Positions 11,421 through 21,372 of a stretch of DNA of 64,000 nt are shown one piece after another (positions within the stretch are counted from its first letter, which is position 1; each line of letters starts with the position of its first letter). The position numbers and the translations under genes are program-made. The notes under the pieces were generated by a model. That model worked only from the letters and a program-made list of their open reading frames with translations. It searched no databases and was not told the origin of the DNA. This stretch comes from Candidatus Poribacteria bacterium (GTDB lineage Bacteria; Poribacteria; WGA-4E; WGA-3G). The stretch lies in NCBI GenBank assembly GCA_022827885.1, contig JAJEIP010000062.1, positions 1 through 64,000 on the forward strand, given 5' to 3'.

Positions 11421-12149
11421 TTAACGTCTACGTGGATTTTTCAGGCTCCCCCACGTGATAGCCAATTTCTCCATTGGATCGACTGCAAGTGTCGCTTCGC
11501 CTAATGTAATCGCTGGAATCACAGGGACTGAACCTAATTCCAAAGAGATGGCATCTATGGTCTCAATCCAATCATCGGGTCGCGGGTTTTCCCATTTTGT
11601 GGTAACCAACCCTGCGTGTCCGCAAGGTCCACCTTCTTTCTTCACCCATCCCCAGACAGAGTTATCGTCTTGGAGCGCGGCATCGTCATGGCACCAATCA
11701 TCGGAGTTAAAACCTGAAACCATTTCAAGTTCCTCCTTCTTCCCTGTCCGATAGTGCATCACGAACTTGTAACTTGGGACGCCGTTCTGTTCCCATCCGG
11801 TGGCGTGGAGGAAATAGACAAATTTTGCCTTGCCTCCAACAACGATGTCTTCAACCGCTATGGGCCATATCGCGGCATTCGTGCCGAAGAGCACAATTGC
11901 ACCGTCTATGATTTGGAACTCTACCTTTCCATCGGGTCCCTCAAACTCGCCGACTTCACCGATAGGCAGGCGAGAAAGCGTGCTATCTCCAGGCTGTTTC
12001 GTCCACCACTGGTGTTTAACGAGTTTTGAGTTGACGAAGGGTTCCAAGTCAACATGGACCCATTCGTCTAATGCTGTTGCGATTCCCGTCGTAAAAAGAC
12101 TGACAACACAAAGGAGTGCAATCAGTATGAACCACTTAACCAGCTTCAT
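11421..12149 (-). CDS. Hypothetical secreted protein
   Basis: This 242-aa protein has a clear signal peptide (WFILIALLCVVSLFTTGIATA, cleavage near residue 26). The mature domain is Trp- and Asp-rich and reads like an extracellular beta-sandwich, but I cannot name the family. Two cysteines near the middle (DDWCHDD, GGPCGHAG) could form a disulphide. The C-terminus LAITWGSLKNPRRR is basic. Start: AGGAGAAATTCTT precedes the ATG. It is transcribed alone and ends at an intrinsic terminator. Confidence 0.75.
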   Translation of the reverse strand: MKLVKWFILIALLCVVSLFTTGIATALDEWVHVDLEPFVNSKLVKHQWWTKQPGDSTLSRLPIGEVGEFEGPDGKVEFQIIDGAIVLFGTNAAIWPIAVEDIVVGGKAKFVYFLHATGWEQNGVPSYKFVMHYRTGKKEELEMVSGFNSDDWCHDDAALQDDNSVWGWVKKEGGPCGHAGLVTTKWENPRPDDWIETIDAISLELGSVPVIPAITLGEATLAVDPMEKLAITWGSLKNPRRR

Positions 12150-12285
12150 AAGAATTTCTCCTATGTTAATTTATGGGTTATGGGAATAGTATAACAGGGT
12201 TACGAATTGATGTCTATGAATTTTGGTAGGTTGATAGGGATCTTTAGTTTTCCGTTCCTTAGGAGGATTTTGAGGAACAAGATTT

Positions 12286-13995
12286 TCATTCTTTCGACTT
12301 AGGCACAGCAGGCTCAACAAATAGCGTCTTTTCACGCGTGTAATGCACATACCCAGCGACGTTCCCCTTCCGCTTTACGACATACCGCGCCCACGTATAG
12401 TCGACAGGAACATTGCTGGCATGATGTGCCTTGCTATAGTAAGCCGCAAGTTGCGCGGCTTGTAACAACGTCGGCATCGGAATGTCCTGACGATTCTCTG
12501 GGTTACGGATGATGACATGCGACCCGTGAATCTGCTTGGCATGCAGCCACATATCGCGAGGTTTCGCAATCTGACGCAAAAGCAGGTCATTCGACTGACT
12601 GTTCCGTCCAACATACATCTGGAAGCCGTTGACAGAGGTATACCTTCGGAAAGGACCGGCACCTACCTCCTGTTTCTGTTTACCCCGCTGGGGTGCCTTG
12701 AGATATCCGTTCGCGACGAACTCCGCACGTAGACGCTGCAGGGCATCTAAAGTCTCAGCGGCTTCTAATTTGGAGGCGTAGAGTCGAAGTGTCTCCTGAT
12801 CCGCCTCTATGTCCGAAATGAGTTGCTGGATGCGTGAATGTCCCCGTTTCGCTTTTGTGTATTTTTTGAAATAGGTCTGTGCGTTATCGGACGGACTTTG
12901 CTCCGGATTCAGCGGAATCAACAGCATTTCGAGGTCCGGACTGTAATAGTTCTGCAATTCCACCTGTTTCTGTCCGCGGGTGATAGCGTGTAGGTTCGCG
13001 AGAAGCAATTCACCCTGGATTCGGTAATCTTCTGCTTTCTCTGCGCGTCCGAGATCGGCGTGCAGCCCGTCCGCTTTTCGTAGAAGGAGTTTCTCCTGTT
13101 TCGTCAACGCTTGCGTGAGGGTCCGGCGTTCCGAGGCGATAGCCTCCTTCAGGGTGACTGCAGCGTAGTATGCGGCAAACGCATCGCTCATTGTGTCAAA
13201 CGCCTGAGAGACAGCACTCGGAAACTGATGAAGCCTCATAGCTGACGCCGCTATCGGACCCTCGCCATCCACAAGCAGTTGCGGTGAAGCATGCGCAGCA
13301 TCAAAACAGTCGATAACTTGCTGATAGGCCTCCCACAGTCCAGTTTCTGCTGCACGAGCGATCACCTCTTTTGCGAGTGTCGGACTAAAACCGTCAATTT
13401 TGTTAAAGAGCTGTCGCCAACTGACCTCTTTCCGCCCCCCAAAAAGTTCAGTGAACGTTGGTTCATCCAGCGTCAGGGGGTCTAACTTCTCTTGCTGGGG
13501 TGGCAACATATAGGTTTCACCCGGCAATATCTCTCGATGCCGACTCATTGTCTCGTCAATACGTTTGAGACTTTCCAAAATCCTGTCGTCGGTTGCGTCA
13601 ATCAGGATAATATTGCTGTGCTTCCCCATAAATTCGGCGATAACGGCTTTAGGGGACGGCTGTATCAGTTCATCGGAAACGGGTTGAACGGTTATCTTGA
13701 GTATCCGATCCCAACCGAGTTGCTCGACTGCCGTAACAGTGCCGCGTCTGAGATGTGTTGTGAGAAAATCCGCCAGATAGGATTGTTTTTGTCCGGATGG
13801 CGGTTTCTGGATGAGGTGGACGCGAGCATGCAACGAGTGTGCAGATAACGTCAGCCAATGCGTCTGAGCACCACGACCGATTTTAAATGAAAAGGTGTGA
13901 GGATTCGCCTGTTCAATGTGTCGAATTGTGCCGTCCAAAAGGGTTTCACGTAATTCCTGCACGACCAGACGAAGTGCTAAACTGTCGTAAGACAT
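12286..13995 (-). CDS. NFACT family protein (RqcH/Rqc2-like)
   Basis: The 569-aa protein has the NFACT-N domain (MSYDSLALRLVVQEL at the start), two coiled-coil helices around residues 280-420, and a C-terminal NFACT-R domain with RDMWLHAKQIHGSHVIIR. Bacterial RqcH binds stalled 50S subunits and adds alanine tails to nascent chains; that function is known for the family and inferred here. The older label is fibronectin-binding protein A. The gene precedes groEL and follows the DapA-family gene by 11 bp on the same strand. Confidence 0.9.
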   Translation of the reverse strand: MSYDSLALRLVVQELRETLLDGTIRHIEQANPHTFSFKIGRGAQTHWLTLSAHSLHARVHLIQKPPSGQKQSYLADFLTTHLRRGTVTAVEQLGWDRILKITVQPVSDELIQPSPKAVIAEFMGKHSNIILIDATDDRILESLKRIDETMSRHREILPGETYMLPPQQEKLDPLTLDEPTFTELFGGRKEVSWRQLFNKIDGFSPTLAKEVIARAAETGLWEAYQQVIDCFDAAHASPQLLVDGEGPIAASAMRLHQFPSAVSQAFDTMSDAFAAYYAAVTLKEAIASERRTLTQALTKQEKLLLRKADGLHADLGRAEKAEDYRIQGELLLANLHAITRGQKQVELQNYYSPDLEMLLIPLNPEQSPSDNAQTYFKKYTKAKRGHSRIQQLISDIEADQETLRLYASKLEAAETLDALQRLRAEFVANGYLKAPQRGKQKQEVGAGPFRRYTSVNGFQMYVGRNSQSNDLLLRQIAKPRDMWLHAKQIHGSHVIIRNPENRQDIPMPTLLQAAQLAAYYSKAHHASNVPVDYTWARYVVKRKGNVAGYVHYTREKTLFVEPAVPKSKE

Positions 13996-14006
13996 GGAAC
14001 TTGCCT

Positions 14007-14945
14007 CTAATGATACCGCTTTAAGTCGTGCGCCACGCCGCGGAGTTGCTCCTGAATTTCTGAGGGAACACGCGGATTAAATGGACCCCCTGCCCCAGCG
14101 GCAATATCGTCAAAACCGCTTAAGATCATCGCTTCAACGACAGCAGAATAGTTGTAGACCCGCTCGTTCATGAAACGAATCTCCTCAAGCGGCGCAATGT
14201 CGGCTTCAATGCGGGCAGAGGTCTCGTAATCCCCCCGACGTTGGGCATTGTTAATCTCGTCGGAGGCACGCGCAAAGGCGACCGCAATACCAGAAGTATG
14301 TCCTTTGGTCCCCAATTGGGCAGGACCGGTACATCTATCTCCGATACCCCACATCACAATTCCGCTGTCTCCAACACCTTCAACGAGCGGCACCACGTCC
14401 TCTTCACCTGTTCCGATCTTCACACCCACGAAATGGGGTGAATCGTTCAAGAGACGGATGACGGCTTCTAAGTCGCGTTTCTGACGGAAATAATAGAGAA
14501 ACCGCGTACCATAAGCAGTGCCGTATTTCTCACCGAATTCCATGTACTGTTCGTAGATCCCTTCTGGACTGGAGATTCCCGTCAGCGGCATAAGCAGATA
14601 CACATCTGGTGGTTTCTGAAGTTCAGACTGCGCTGCAATGAGTTGACCGGCTTGACCGATGGGATTTGGCACAATACCCGACATGAGAATACCATCATCC
14701 CCCATTTGTTGTCCGGTTTGGTCGATGAGACGGAGCTGCTCGGTTTCGCTGATATGATGGATCAGACTGGTCCCAGCGATGGCAATGACCCGCTTTCGTC
14801 CTGCGTCAAGATAGTTGTTGCGCATCAAATAGTCAATATTTTTGGCGTGTCCAGTGTAATCAATTGTGTCCCCGTCGAAAGGAACGATAGGAATCGCAGT
14901 AACCGAATTGAGTGCTTCTAAAAGATCTGATATTTGTAGTGGCAC
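14007..14945 (-). CDS. DapA/NanA-family class I aldolase
   Basis: This is a dihydrodipicolinate synthase/N-acetylneuraminate lyase family protein of 312 aa. The Schiff-base lysine is visible in HFVGVKIGTGEED. AIPIVPFDGDTIDYTGH at the N-terminus and the glycine-rich segment near the C-terminus fit the family. The ORF track start at 15011 adds an unlikely hydrophobic leader. The GTG at 14945, preceded by AAGGGAG at good spacing, is preferred. True DapA is one option, but related sugar-acid lyases and hydratases are equally possible. Confidence 0.85.
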   Translation of the reverse strand: MPLQISDLLEALNSVTAIPIVPFDGDTIDYTGHAKNIDYLMRNNYLDAGRKRVIAIAGTSLIHHISETEQLRLIDQTGQQMGDDGILMSGIVPNPIGQAGQLIAAQSELQKPPDVYLLMPLTGISSPEGIYEQYMEFGEKYGTAYGTRFLYYFRQKRDLEAVIRLLNDSPHFVGVKIGTGEEDVVPLVEGVGDSGIVMWGIGDRCTGPAQLGTKGHTSGIAVAFARASDEINNAQRRGDYETSARIEADIAPLEEIRFMNERVYNYSAVVEAMILSGFDDIAAGAGGPFNPRVPSEIQEQLRGVAHDLKRYH

Positions 14946-15084
14946 AACAGTCTCCCTTATTCTGTTAAATTGTAAAAATAATAAAAATAAGTTGACATGA
15001 CCTCTCGTCATTTAACGAAACCCAAGTCCAAAACAACGTTTTGGACGACTCGAACACAAAAAGGTTCAAGTTTCAGAGATCGCA

Positions 15085-15110
15085 ACTTATCCGCAAGGTA
15101 AATTAAAACC
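15085..15110 (-). repeat. TTTTAATTTTACCTTGCGG-type dispersed repeat, copy 2
   Basis: On the minus strand this reads ggttttaatttaccttgcgg followed by ataagt. It contains the TAA stop of the 15103 gene and is nearly identical to the copy at 9516. Confidence 0.6.
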
Positions 15111-15921
15111 TTTTCCGTAGGACGAGTACACCTATTGGTGCCCCTGCCGCTATGTCTGTTCGTAAATCTATTTCAAGACCCTCGAGTCGTGTCTGTGTGA
15201 GTGTCCTTTGCAAGCGGGTATTGAAACGCTTCGTTGAAATCCGTGCTTCCACTGCGCTGACAACATGGTTTAAGATTGCCATACCTAATATAGTCCGAGC
15301 GCGTTGAAAGGTGTCGTTTGCTCTCTGCCGTAAGTCAAACGCTTCCAAGCGGTATTGTGAGTCGAAATCAATGTTTAAATCAGGTTCGTTTTTCAAGTTT
15401 GGATCGAGATCTTTCCAATACCATTTACCCGTGCGCGCCCGTGTCTCGTCCGAATCGTAGACATGGTTCCATGTTTCATATTGTGTAGCGTGTTCAAAAT
15501 CCTCTATAGGATCCCAATCCTCGAAAGAACCTGGACCGATAAAAGTAACCTGTTGTCTGACGACATCACGGTAGTCCTCTCGCGTGTTTGAAGCACTGTT
15601 TCGGAGGACAAAATAGGTCGTCAACAAAACAACGTCTGCAGCGGCGTAGAGATAACCGCGCTTTGCGCCAGTATAGAGTTGTCCCATACCCGGAACAACG
15701 AGTGAATAAAGGAACGCCTCATTTGGAGACTTCCGAGTCTGGAGCTCTTGGGTCGCCTCCATAACAACAGTGGATTGCCCCTCAAGCGTCCGGTTTCCAA
15801 GTGCGGAATCAAGATAGAAAGCCGTAAAGGGTTGCACCTGTAGGCTATCAGCGGCGAGCCCCATATTGGACAACAGAAAGAATATTAAGATAAGTATGAT
15901 AATTTCGGAGTTAACTTTCAT
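15103..15921 (-). CDS. DUF5683-like membrane-associated protein
   Basis: The 272-aa protein has an N-terminal signal or anchor (IIILILIFFLLSNMGLAA). It then has the segment SLVVPGMGQLYTGAKRGYLY, characteristic of DUF5683-type proteins, followed by a hydrophobic helix (AAADVVLLTTYFVL). The middle is rich in Asp/Tyr/Trp. The function is unknown; related proteins occur in envelope gene clusters. Its stop lies inside a dispersed repeat and its start is 5 bp from another copy. It follows the PorV/PorQ gene by 52 bp, suggesting one operon. Confidence 0.75.
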   Translation of the reverse strand: MKVNSEIIILILIFFLLSNMGLAADSLQVQPFTAFYLDSALGNRTLEGQSTVVMEATQELQTRKSPNEAFLYSLVVPGMGQLYTGAKRGYLYAAADVVLLTTYFVLRNSASNTREDYRDVVRQQVTFIGPGSFEDWDPIEDFEHATQYETWNHVYDSDETRARTGKWYWKDLDPNLKNEPDLNIDFDSQYRLEAFDLRQRANDTFQRARTILGMAILNHVVSAVEARISTKRFNTRLQRTLTQTRLEGLEIDLRTDIAAGAPIGVLVLRKRF

Positions 15922-15925
15922 TTTT

Positions 15926-15946
15926 TAATTTTACCTTACGGAGAAA
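15926..15946 (+). repeat. TTTTAATTTTACCTTGCGG-type dispersed repeat, copy 3
   Basis: taattttaccttacggagaa lies between the PorV/PorQ-like gene and the DUF5683-like gene. Read on the minus strand it supplies GTAAGGTAAAATT just before the ATG, so it may double as the ribosome-binding region. Confidence 0.6.
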
Positions 15947-15973
15947 TCACAAGCGTTAGAACTATACGAATTG

Positions 15974-17098
15974 CTAAAAAACGATAATCCCTGTTGCCTC
16001 AATAAGTCGTTGATTGTTCGGACCGAAACTGGGACCGTAACTCAAATCAAGGTTGAATAAGTATACCTTCACACCGATACCGCCGGTAAAATAATCCGTT
16101 AGATTCGGTAGATTGATGCCGGGTTCAATTTTATATCCAACCCGAATAGCAAGCAAGTTACCGAGCCAATACTCTAAGCCGAGATTCTTTTGAAGGTGTC
16201 GCCATTCAAATGCCCGGATACCGACCCCTCGATCGGAAAGCAATTGTTCCTGTGTGAGTTTTTCCTCTCTTTCGGCGTTAAGTCGATCCAAATCAACGGT
16301 TAATTCGTGTTCATCTTCCGCTAATTTATCGATATAGGCTGTGACACCACTAACGAGTCGAATATGGTGATACTTCGCGCGATAAAGACTCATAGAAGTG
16401 CCAATCCTTAAAAACCGAGGTAATGGATCTGCTTGGTTTTCATCAATAAAAGAGATGCCCGGTCCAACATTCTGAATCGCGACACCGAGTGTCGTCGGGA
16501 TGGGTTCAAAAGGCAAAAGATATTGCATCCCCAAATCAACGGCGTAAGAACTGCCACTCTCGCGTCCAAGGACCATCCGAATCATCTTACCGTTGATACC
16601 TGCTGATAAAGACTCTGTAATGCGGTCGGCATAAGAGAAGGTCAACGCAAAGTTAGTGCCGAGACTTTCTTCACGGAGAATATCAGGTGAATCCGTTGTC
16701 ACCGCGATTGTGCCTTGTCCCTGCAGCTGGAGTGTCGCACCGATAGTTCCGACATCCCCAAGGGGCATCGCGCCAGAGATGAAGGTATAGTATAATCCTT
16801 CTCCGGCTTCCCCGAAAGGTGCGCTGTAATCCGTATAAAACATTGAGGCTTGCGCGGCTTTCCTGCCAGAACGGAATTTACTCTCAGGCATCTCAGCCAA
16901 TCCACTCGGATTCCAAAGCGATGTAGTTACATCGCCTGACATCGCAGAAAAGGCGTCGCCGAGTGCCCTTGCCCGCGCGCCACCGCCAAGGTTTAAGATT
17001 TGCGCGCCTGTCCGACCGGGTCCCGCAAGAGCCACAACTGGGGAAAAGATGATAAGACATAAAAGCGGTATGAAGATTTTGCGTCTGAAAAAGTACAC
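15974..17098 (-). CDS. PorV/PorQ-family outer-membrane protein
   Basis: This 374-aa protein has a signal peptide (IPLLCLIIFSPVVALA). It then has the motif ILNLGGGARARALGDAFSA and TSLWNPSGLAEM, the hallmark of the PorV/PorQ (UPF0164) beta-barrel family related to FadL. Alternating beta strands run to a C-terminus ending in GIIVF, as in outer-membrane barrels. The start is GTG at 17098 with GGAGGGA five bases before it. A TATAAT lies about 45 bp upstream. PorV is a secretion-associated shuttle in type IX systems, but no other T9SS gene is seen here. Confidence 0.85.
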   Translation of the reverse strand: MYFFRRKIFIPLLCLIIFSPVVALAGPGRTGAQILNLGGGARARALGDAFSAMSGDVTTSLWNPSGLAEMPESKFRSGRKAAQASMFYTDYSAPFGEAGEGLYYTFISGAMPLGDVGTIGATLQLQGQGTIAVTTDSPDILREESLGTNFALTFSYADRITESLSAGINGKMIRMVLGRESGSSYAVDLGMQYLLPFEPIPTTLGVAIQNVGPGISFIDENQADPLPRFLRIGTSMSLYRAKYHHIRLVSGVTAYIDKLAEDEHELTVDLDRLNAEREEKLTQEQLLSDRGVGIRAFEWRHLQKNLGLEYWLGNLLAIRVGYKIEPGINLPNLTDYFTGGIGVKVYLFNLDLSYGPSFGPNNQRLIEATGIIVF

Positions 17099-17227
17099 GA
17101 AGTCCCTCCATTTTTTGATTCAATAACAATGCTACTTAATATTATATAACAACACGAGCAATAACGCAAATCGCTTTAATTTGGTTTACATTCACTGCGG
17201 TGAAAAATATTGCCTTCCTTTTTGATG

Positions 17228-17256
17228 TTGACAGAAAAACAGATACATGCTAAAAT
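17228..17256 (+). promoter_or_regulatory. Sigma-70-type promoter of the DUF5916 gene
   Basis: TTGACA (17228-17233), a 17-bp spacer and TAAAAT (17251-17256) lie about 45 bp before the ATG at 17303. Confidence 0.8.
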
Positions 17257-17302
17257 CGTAAAATAGATTGATACCAAAAGGAGGCTCTGAACACATAAAC
17301 CA

Positions 17303-19492
17303 ATGCAAACAATTAGGGCACGGCTTCGCCCGTATTTGATATTAACAGTCTCCCTCATCCTCTGTTTGTGGAGCCTCAAGGTATTGCCTGCAGACACGAA
17401 TGAGGAGCCCCCCCAGATTTTTACAAACCGCGAGATCAAAGCAGTACGCATCGAAACCCCTCCAAAAATCGACGGAAAATTGGACGACGTATGTTGGCAA
17501 AAGAGCGCGAAAACGGGTGAGTTAATCCAATTTGAACCGCAGCGCGGTGAACCTGCAACCCAGTCAACGACTATCTATCTCGCTTACGATGCCAATAATC
17601 TCTACGTCGCCTTTGAATGTTTTAAAACCGACATGGGCAAACTCGCAGCGAATCTGACGCGGCGCGATTCCTTCTTTTTCTCCGATGATCATGTCGAAGT
17701 TCTCATTGATACCTTCCTTGATGGCAGAAACTGTTATGCGTTCGCCTTAAACCCACTCGGCACACAAACCGATCGACGTCTGATAAACGAAGGATCGAAC
17801 AGACGGACAGGGCAGTCCAGGATCGGTACTGCTATCTCATGGGATTGCGACTGGCAAGGTCAAGCCGCAATAGGAACAGACAGTTGGACCGCAGAATTCG
17901 CTATCCCATTTGCTGAACTCCGATTTTCAAAAGGAATGGAAATAGCGACCTGGGGCATCAACTTTTGGCGAAACGACGAATCCCCCGCCGAAGAACAGAC
18001 CTGGGCAGATTTGGGCGACCGTCAATACGCCGTCTCAGAATTTGGACAACTGACAGATCTACCGATTACTGGATTGGTTACCAAACGACCCACGAAGTTC
18101 AAACCCCACGGCACACTCAGACCACAACTCCTGCAACCCGCAGATGGTGAAACATCAACCGCTCTGAAACCGGACGCTGGTTTAGATATCCGGTATCCGA
18201 TTGGGGATTTTACGCTTGATCTCACACTCAATCCAGATTTTGCGCAAATTGAGGCGGATCCTGACCTCGTGAATCTCACCGACATCCCCCTCCGTTTTCC
18301 TGAAAAACGCCCGTTTTTCCTTGAAGGAAACGAACTTTTTCAAATGCCCCTTGACCTGTTCTACAGCCGAAAAGTCGAAGCACTGCTCGGTGGTGGAAAA
18401 GTCATCGGGAAATTTAGTAAGTACAACCTCGCTTTCGTGGGAGCCGTCGCGGGACCGGAAAACCCTGATCAAGAAATAGAAACGGGTGAATTACCGCTTG
18501 CGAACTACAATTACTCCGTTTTTCGGTTGCAACGCGAGGTCGGTAAAACGTCATCTATCGGATTTTTAGGTGTTAACAAACAACGAGGTGCCACCTATGA
18601 CCGAGCAGGAGGACTTGATGCCCGCATTCAACTACCTGCCGCGACGAGTCTTAACTTGGAATACGCAAGAGAATGGAAAGCAGGCGGGCTGAACAGAGCG
18701 GAGAGTACCGAGGACGACCTTGTCTTCGTTCAACTCTCCCGACGGACAAATGTATTTTCACTCGATGCGATCTACGCAGATATTGGGGAATACTTTAACC
18801 CTGAAACGGGCTTCGTCCCCCGCGTGGATAGACGTGGCGTGATGATCAGAAGTCGCTATAATAAACAGTACAAAGGGACCCTTGAGAGACTTCGCGGTGA
18901 AGTCGAATATGAACGCCTCACGAACCACGCAGGTGAACTCACGAATCACAGGGCGGGTTTTAGTGGACTCCTCGGCGTTAAAGACTTTTTTTTCCTCTTT
19001 GGACCTGAATGGTACAATCACATTGACGATGACGACAATCAATTATATGAGGACAGGACTGCTCGTTTCTTCATGGGGTGGTTTCCACCGAAATATGTGC
19101 AAATCCGAAACACCGGTAATTTCGGTCTACGTAATGACAAAAACATTTTCTTTCTCCGCCCCGAAATCACAATTCGTCCGACTGCCAAACTCAGTTTTGA
19201 GTTCGTCTTGCAGCGACTCCACGAGAAACACCCCGATGGAACAGCGTGGGAACTTTCCGAATGGACGCGTCGCTTTATCGTGAACTATCAGTTTGCGCAG
19301 CGTATGTATGCCAGAACCAGTGCAGAATTCACCATAGAAAAAGAACGCCGCGTCTTCGCACTCTTCGCCTATGAGTATCGTCCCGAAAGTAATCTGTTTA
19401 TCGTCTACAACGATAACCGTGATGTCGAAGGGGACACTGAGCGAATTGTGTTCATCAAAGTCTCGCACTTATTGAAAACCGACCTTTTTTAA
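17303..19492 (+). CDS. DUF5916 protein: CBM9-like domain plus outer-membrane barrel
   Basis: The 729-aa protein starts with a signal peptide (LILTVSLILCLWSLKVLPA). It is followed by a CBM9-like domain, residues ~45-230, with IDGKLDDVCWQKS, LYVAFECF and SDDHVEVLIDTF. The remaining ~490 residues match DUF5916 (FTLDLTLNPDFAQIEADP, then FPEKRPFFLEGNELF) and look like a large C-terminal barrel. The family is common in Bacteroidota and relatives; its ligand is not established and may be a glycan. AGGAGG lies 19 bp upstream, unusually far. An upstream in-frame stop leaves no other start. Confidence 0.88.
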   Translation: MQTIRARLRPYLILTVSLILCLWSLKVLPADTNEEPPQIFTNREIKAVRIETPPKIDGKLDDVCWQKSAKTGELIQFEPQRGEPATQSTTIYLAYDANNLYVAFECFKTDMGKLAANLTRRDSFFFSDDHVEVLIDTFLDGRNCYAFALNPLGTQTDRRLINEGSNRRTGQSRIGTAISWDCDWQGQAAIGTDSWTAEFAIPFAELRFSKGMEIATWGINFWRNDESPAEEQTWADLGDRQYAVSEFGQLTDLPITGLVTKRPTKFKPHGTLRPQLLQPADGETSTALKPDAGLDIRYPIGDFTLDLTLNPDFAQIEADPDLVNLTDIPLRFPEKRPFFLEGNELFQMPLDLFYSRKVEALLGGGKVIGKFSKYNLAFVGAVAGPENPDQEIETGELPLANYNYSVFRLQREVGKTSSIGFLGVNKQRGATYDRAGGLDARIQLPAATSLNLEYAREWKAGGLNRAESTEDDLVFVQLSRRTNVFSLDAIYADIGEYFNPETGFVPRVDRRGVMIRSRYNKQYKGTLERLRGEVEYERLTNHAGELTNHRAGFSGLLGVKDFFFLFGPEWYNHIDDDDNQLYEDRTARFFMGWFPPKYVQIRNTGNFGLRNDKNIFFLRPEITIRPTAKLSFEFVLQRLHEKHPDGTAWELSEWTRRFIVNYQFAQRMYARTSAEFTIEKERRVFALFAYEYRPESNLFIVYNDNRDVEGDTERIVFIKVSHLLKTDLF

Positions 19493-19560
19493 TATTTTTA
19501 ATTATTCGCAAGGCGTCAAATGAAGTCATTTGTTCATTGAAGGTGTTTTCTCATATCCGC

Positions 19561-19590
19561 CTGCGCCGTTGTTGCAGGCTACCGTCTTTG
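19561..19590. repeat. Dispersed 30-bp repeat, copy 1
   Basis: ctgcgccgttgttgcaggct and the following accgtctttg closely match 30868-30897 (tgcaccgatgttgcaggcta). Both lie between genes on the plus strand. Confidence 0.55.
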
Positions 19591-19692
19591 GGTTGCAGCA
19601 CAAAAAATAAAACCAAACCGTAAGCCCGTAACATTGTCCCGCAAGCCTCTATAGGTTTGCGCCAGGAGGGCGACTCTACGCAAAAGCACTTT

Positions 19693-21354
19693 ATGGATCA
19701 AACCCACCTCACCGAACCGCAAGGTAAAATTAAAATACTTGCGGTGCTTTCAGCACTGTTGCTATTCCTCAGCTTCCCAAATTTAAACCTCTTTCCGTTG
19801 GCTTGGGTCGCAATGGTGCCATTTTTTATTGCCCTAACGCGCACAAGGGACTGGAAATCCGCTTTTTGGATCGGCTACCTAACCGGTTTCCTGTTTTTCG
19901 CAGGACTGCTCCCTGCCATTCTTCTGCTCTACCCGTATGCGAATATCTTTGCGACACTAACAGGGTACCTACTATTAGTGGGATACACGGCACTCTATTT
20001 CGCTGCTTTCGCAGTGTTGATGCGTTTCGTACCGAGGCGTTCCAGCATCCTATTTGCTCTGTCCGCCGCATGTATCTGGACAGCATTAGAATGGGTACGG
20101 AGTTGGGTGATAACAGGGTTTCCATGGGGAAGCATCGGGTATTCGCAATGGAACAATCTACCGGGGATACAGATAGCCTCGCTCGTTGGTGTACACGGTA
20201 TCAGTTTCGTCATTGTGCTTTTCAATGCGAGTCTCGCGACTCTGCTTTGTAATCGTCATCAATGGCAACAAGAACTTCGTGCTGTCGTCCTGCCATTGAT
20301 CCTGACGCTCCTGTGTTTCGGTTACGGGATCCTCCAACTCCAAAAGGCCGACCGCTTAGCGCAGCGTCCAAATATGACACCGCGAACAAACGTCGAGACC
20401 TTAAAAGTTGCCCTCATCCCTGGCAATATCTCACAACTTCAGAAATGGGATCTCCGTCAGTTCCCAAAGATTCAGGAACGCTATATCGAGTTGACCCATA
20501 AAGCCAGCAGAGAAGGTCCTGAGTTAATTGTGTGGCCCGAAACCGCAACACGCAGTAGGGCATTGACAGGCGAGTGGCCCACCTATTACAGAAGATTCTC
20601 ACAGATGCTTCAGGATATAGAGATTCCAATACTCCTTGGGACAGCGAACACAGGAGAAACAGACAAAGCAATAGGTCAATTTTCCAAAAATCGTGAAAAA
20701 AGAGATACGCAAATATATAACCGCGTCCTGTCAATAGCCCCAGATGGAAAGATACACGGGGATTATGCGAAGATGCACCTTGTTCCGTTTGGTGAATACG
20801 TGCCTCTGACACACCTCTTGCCGGATTTTATCCCCAATTTTATCCAATTTGAACCCTTCGCTCATGGAAAAACAGTAAACCTTTTACCGGTGTTTGACGT
20901 TAAAAATAAGACAAACACTCGGAAGATAGAGATCGGAGCTTCGATTTGCTTTGAATCGGTGTTTCCAGATGAATTTCGCAGACCTGTAAAAATGGGTGCC
21001 AGTGTAATGGGAATCTTTACGAACGATGCTTGGTTCAAAGGAACTGCTTTCCCTGAACTGCATCTATCAATGGCACCTTTCCGTGCCGTTGAGAACCGAA
21101 TTGCTGTGTTCCGCTGCGCAAATGGTGGATTTACGTGCGTCGTAGACAAGTTCGGTAGAATAACGACGCCTTTGATTACACCGGACACCGCTCAGGAAAT
21201 TCTCATCGCATCCGTTCCACTTCTGTCTTCTACGGAACATAAACAAACACTCTATACCCGTTACGGCGATTGGTTTCCGATTCTTTGCGCGCTTATTTGC
21301 GTTGGAGGGTTCGGCAGTCGAACCGTAATATGGGTGCGTCGTAGACATTCTTAA
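19693..21354 (+). CDS. lnt: Apolipoprotein N-acyltransferase
   Basis: Lnt adds the third acyl chain to lipoproteins at the inner membrane. The protein (553 aa from this ATG) has about six N-terminal membrane segments, then a nitrilase domain with the Glu-Lys-Cys triad: LIVWPETAT, GDYAKMHLVPFGEY and GASICFESVFPDEF, plus a C-terminal membrane helix. The ORF track begins at a TTG (19657). The ATG at 19693 is chosen, though the only good Shine-Dalgarno (AGGAGGG, 19664) lies well upstream, so the start is uncertain. Codons 9-14 lie in a dispersed repeat (19717-19736). Confidence 0.92.
   Translation: MDQTHLTEPQGKIKILAVLSALLLFLSFPNLNLFPLAWVAMVPFFIALTRTRDWKSAFWIGYLTGFLFFAGLLPAILLLYPYANIFATLTGYLLLVGYTALYFAAFAVLMRFVPRRSSILFALSAACIWTALEWVRSWVITGFPWGSIGYSQWNNLPGIQIASLVGVHGISFVIVLFNASLATLLCNRHQWQQELRAVVLPLILTLLCFGYGILQLQKADRLAQRPNMTPRTNVETLKVALIPGNISQLQKWDLRQFPKIQERYIELTHKASREGPELIVWPETATRSRALTGEWPTYYRRFSQMLQDIEIPILLGTANTGETDKAIGQFSKNREKRDTQIYNRVLSIAPDGKIHGDYAKMHLVPFGEYVPLTHLLPDFIPNFIQFEPFAHGKTVNLLPVFDVKNKTNTRKIEIGASICFESVFPDEFRRPVKMGASVMGIFTNDAWFKGTAFPELHLSMAPFRAVENRIAVFRCANGGFTCVVDKFGRITTPLITPDTAQEILIASVPLLSSTEHKQTLYTRYGDWFPILCALICVGGFGSRTVIWVRRRHS
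19717..19736 (-). repeat. TTTTAATTTTACCTTGCGG-type repeat inside the lnt 5' end
   Basis: ccgcaaggtaaaattaaaat is the exact reverse complement of the core found at 30786. Here it encodes part of the Lnt N-terminus (PQGKIKI), so the repeat is translated or the gene starts further in. Confidence 0.6.
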
Positions 21355-21372
21355 TGATTGATGAGGAATCAT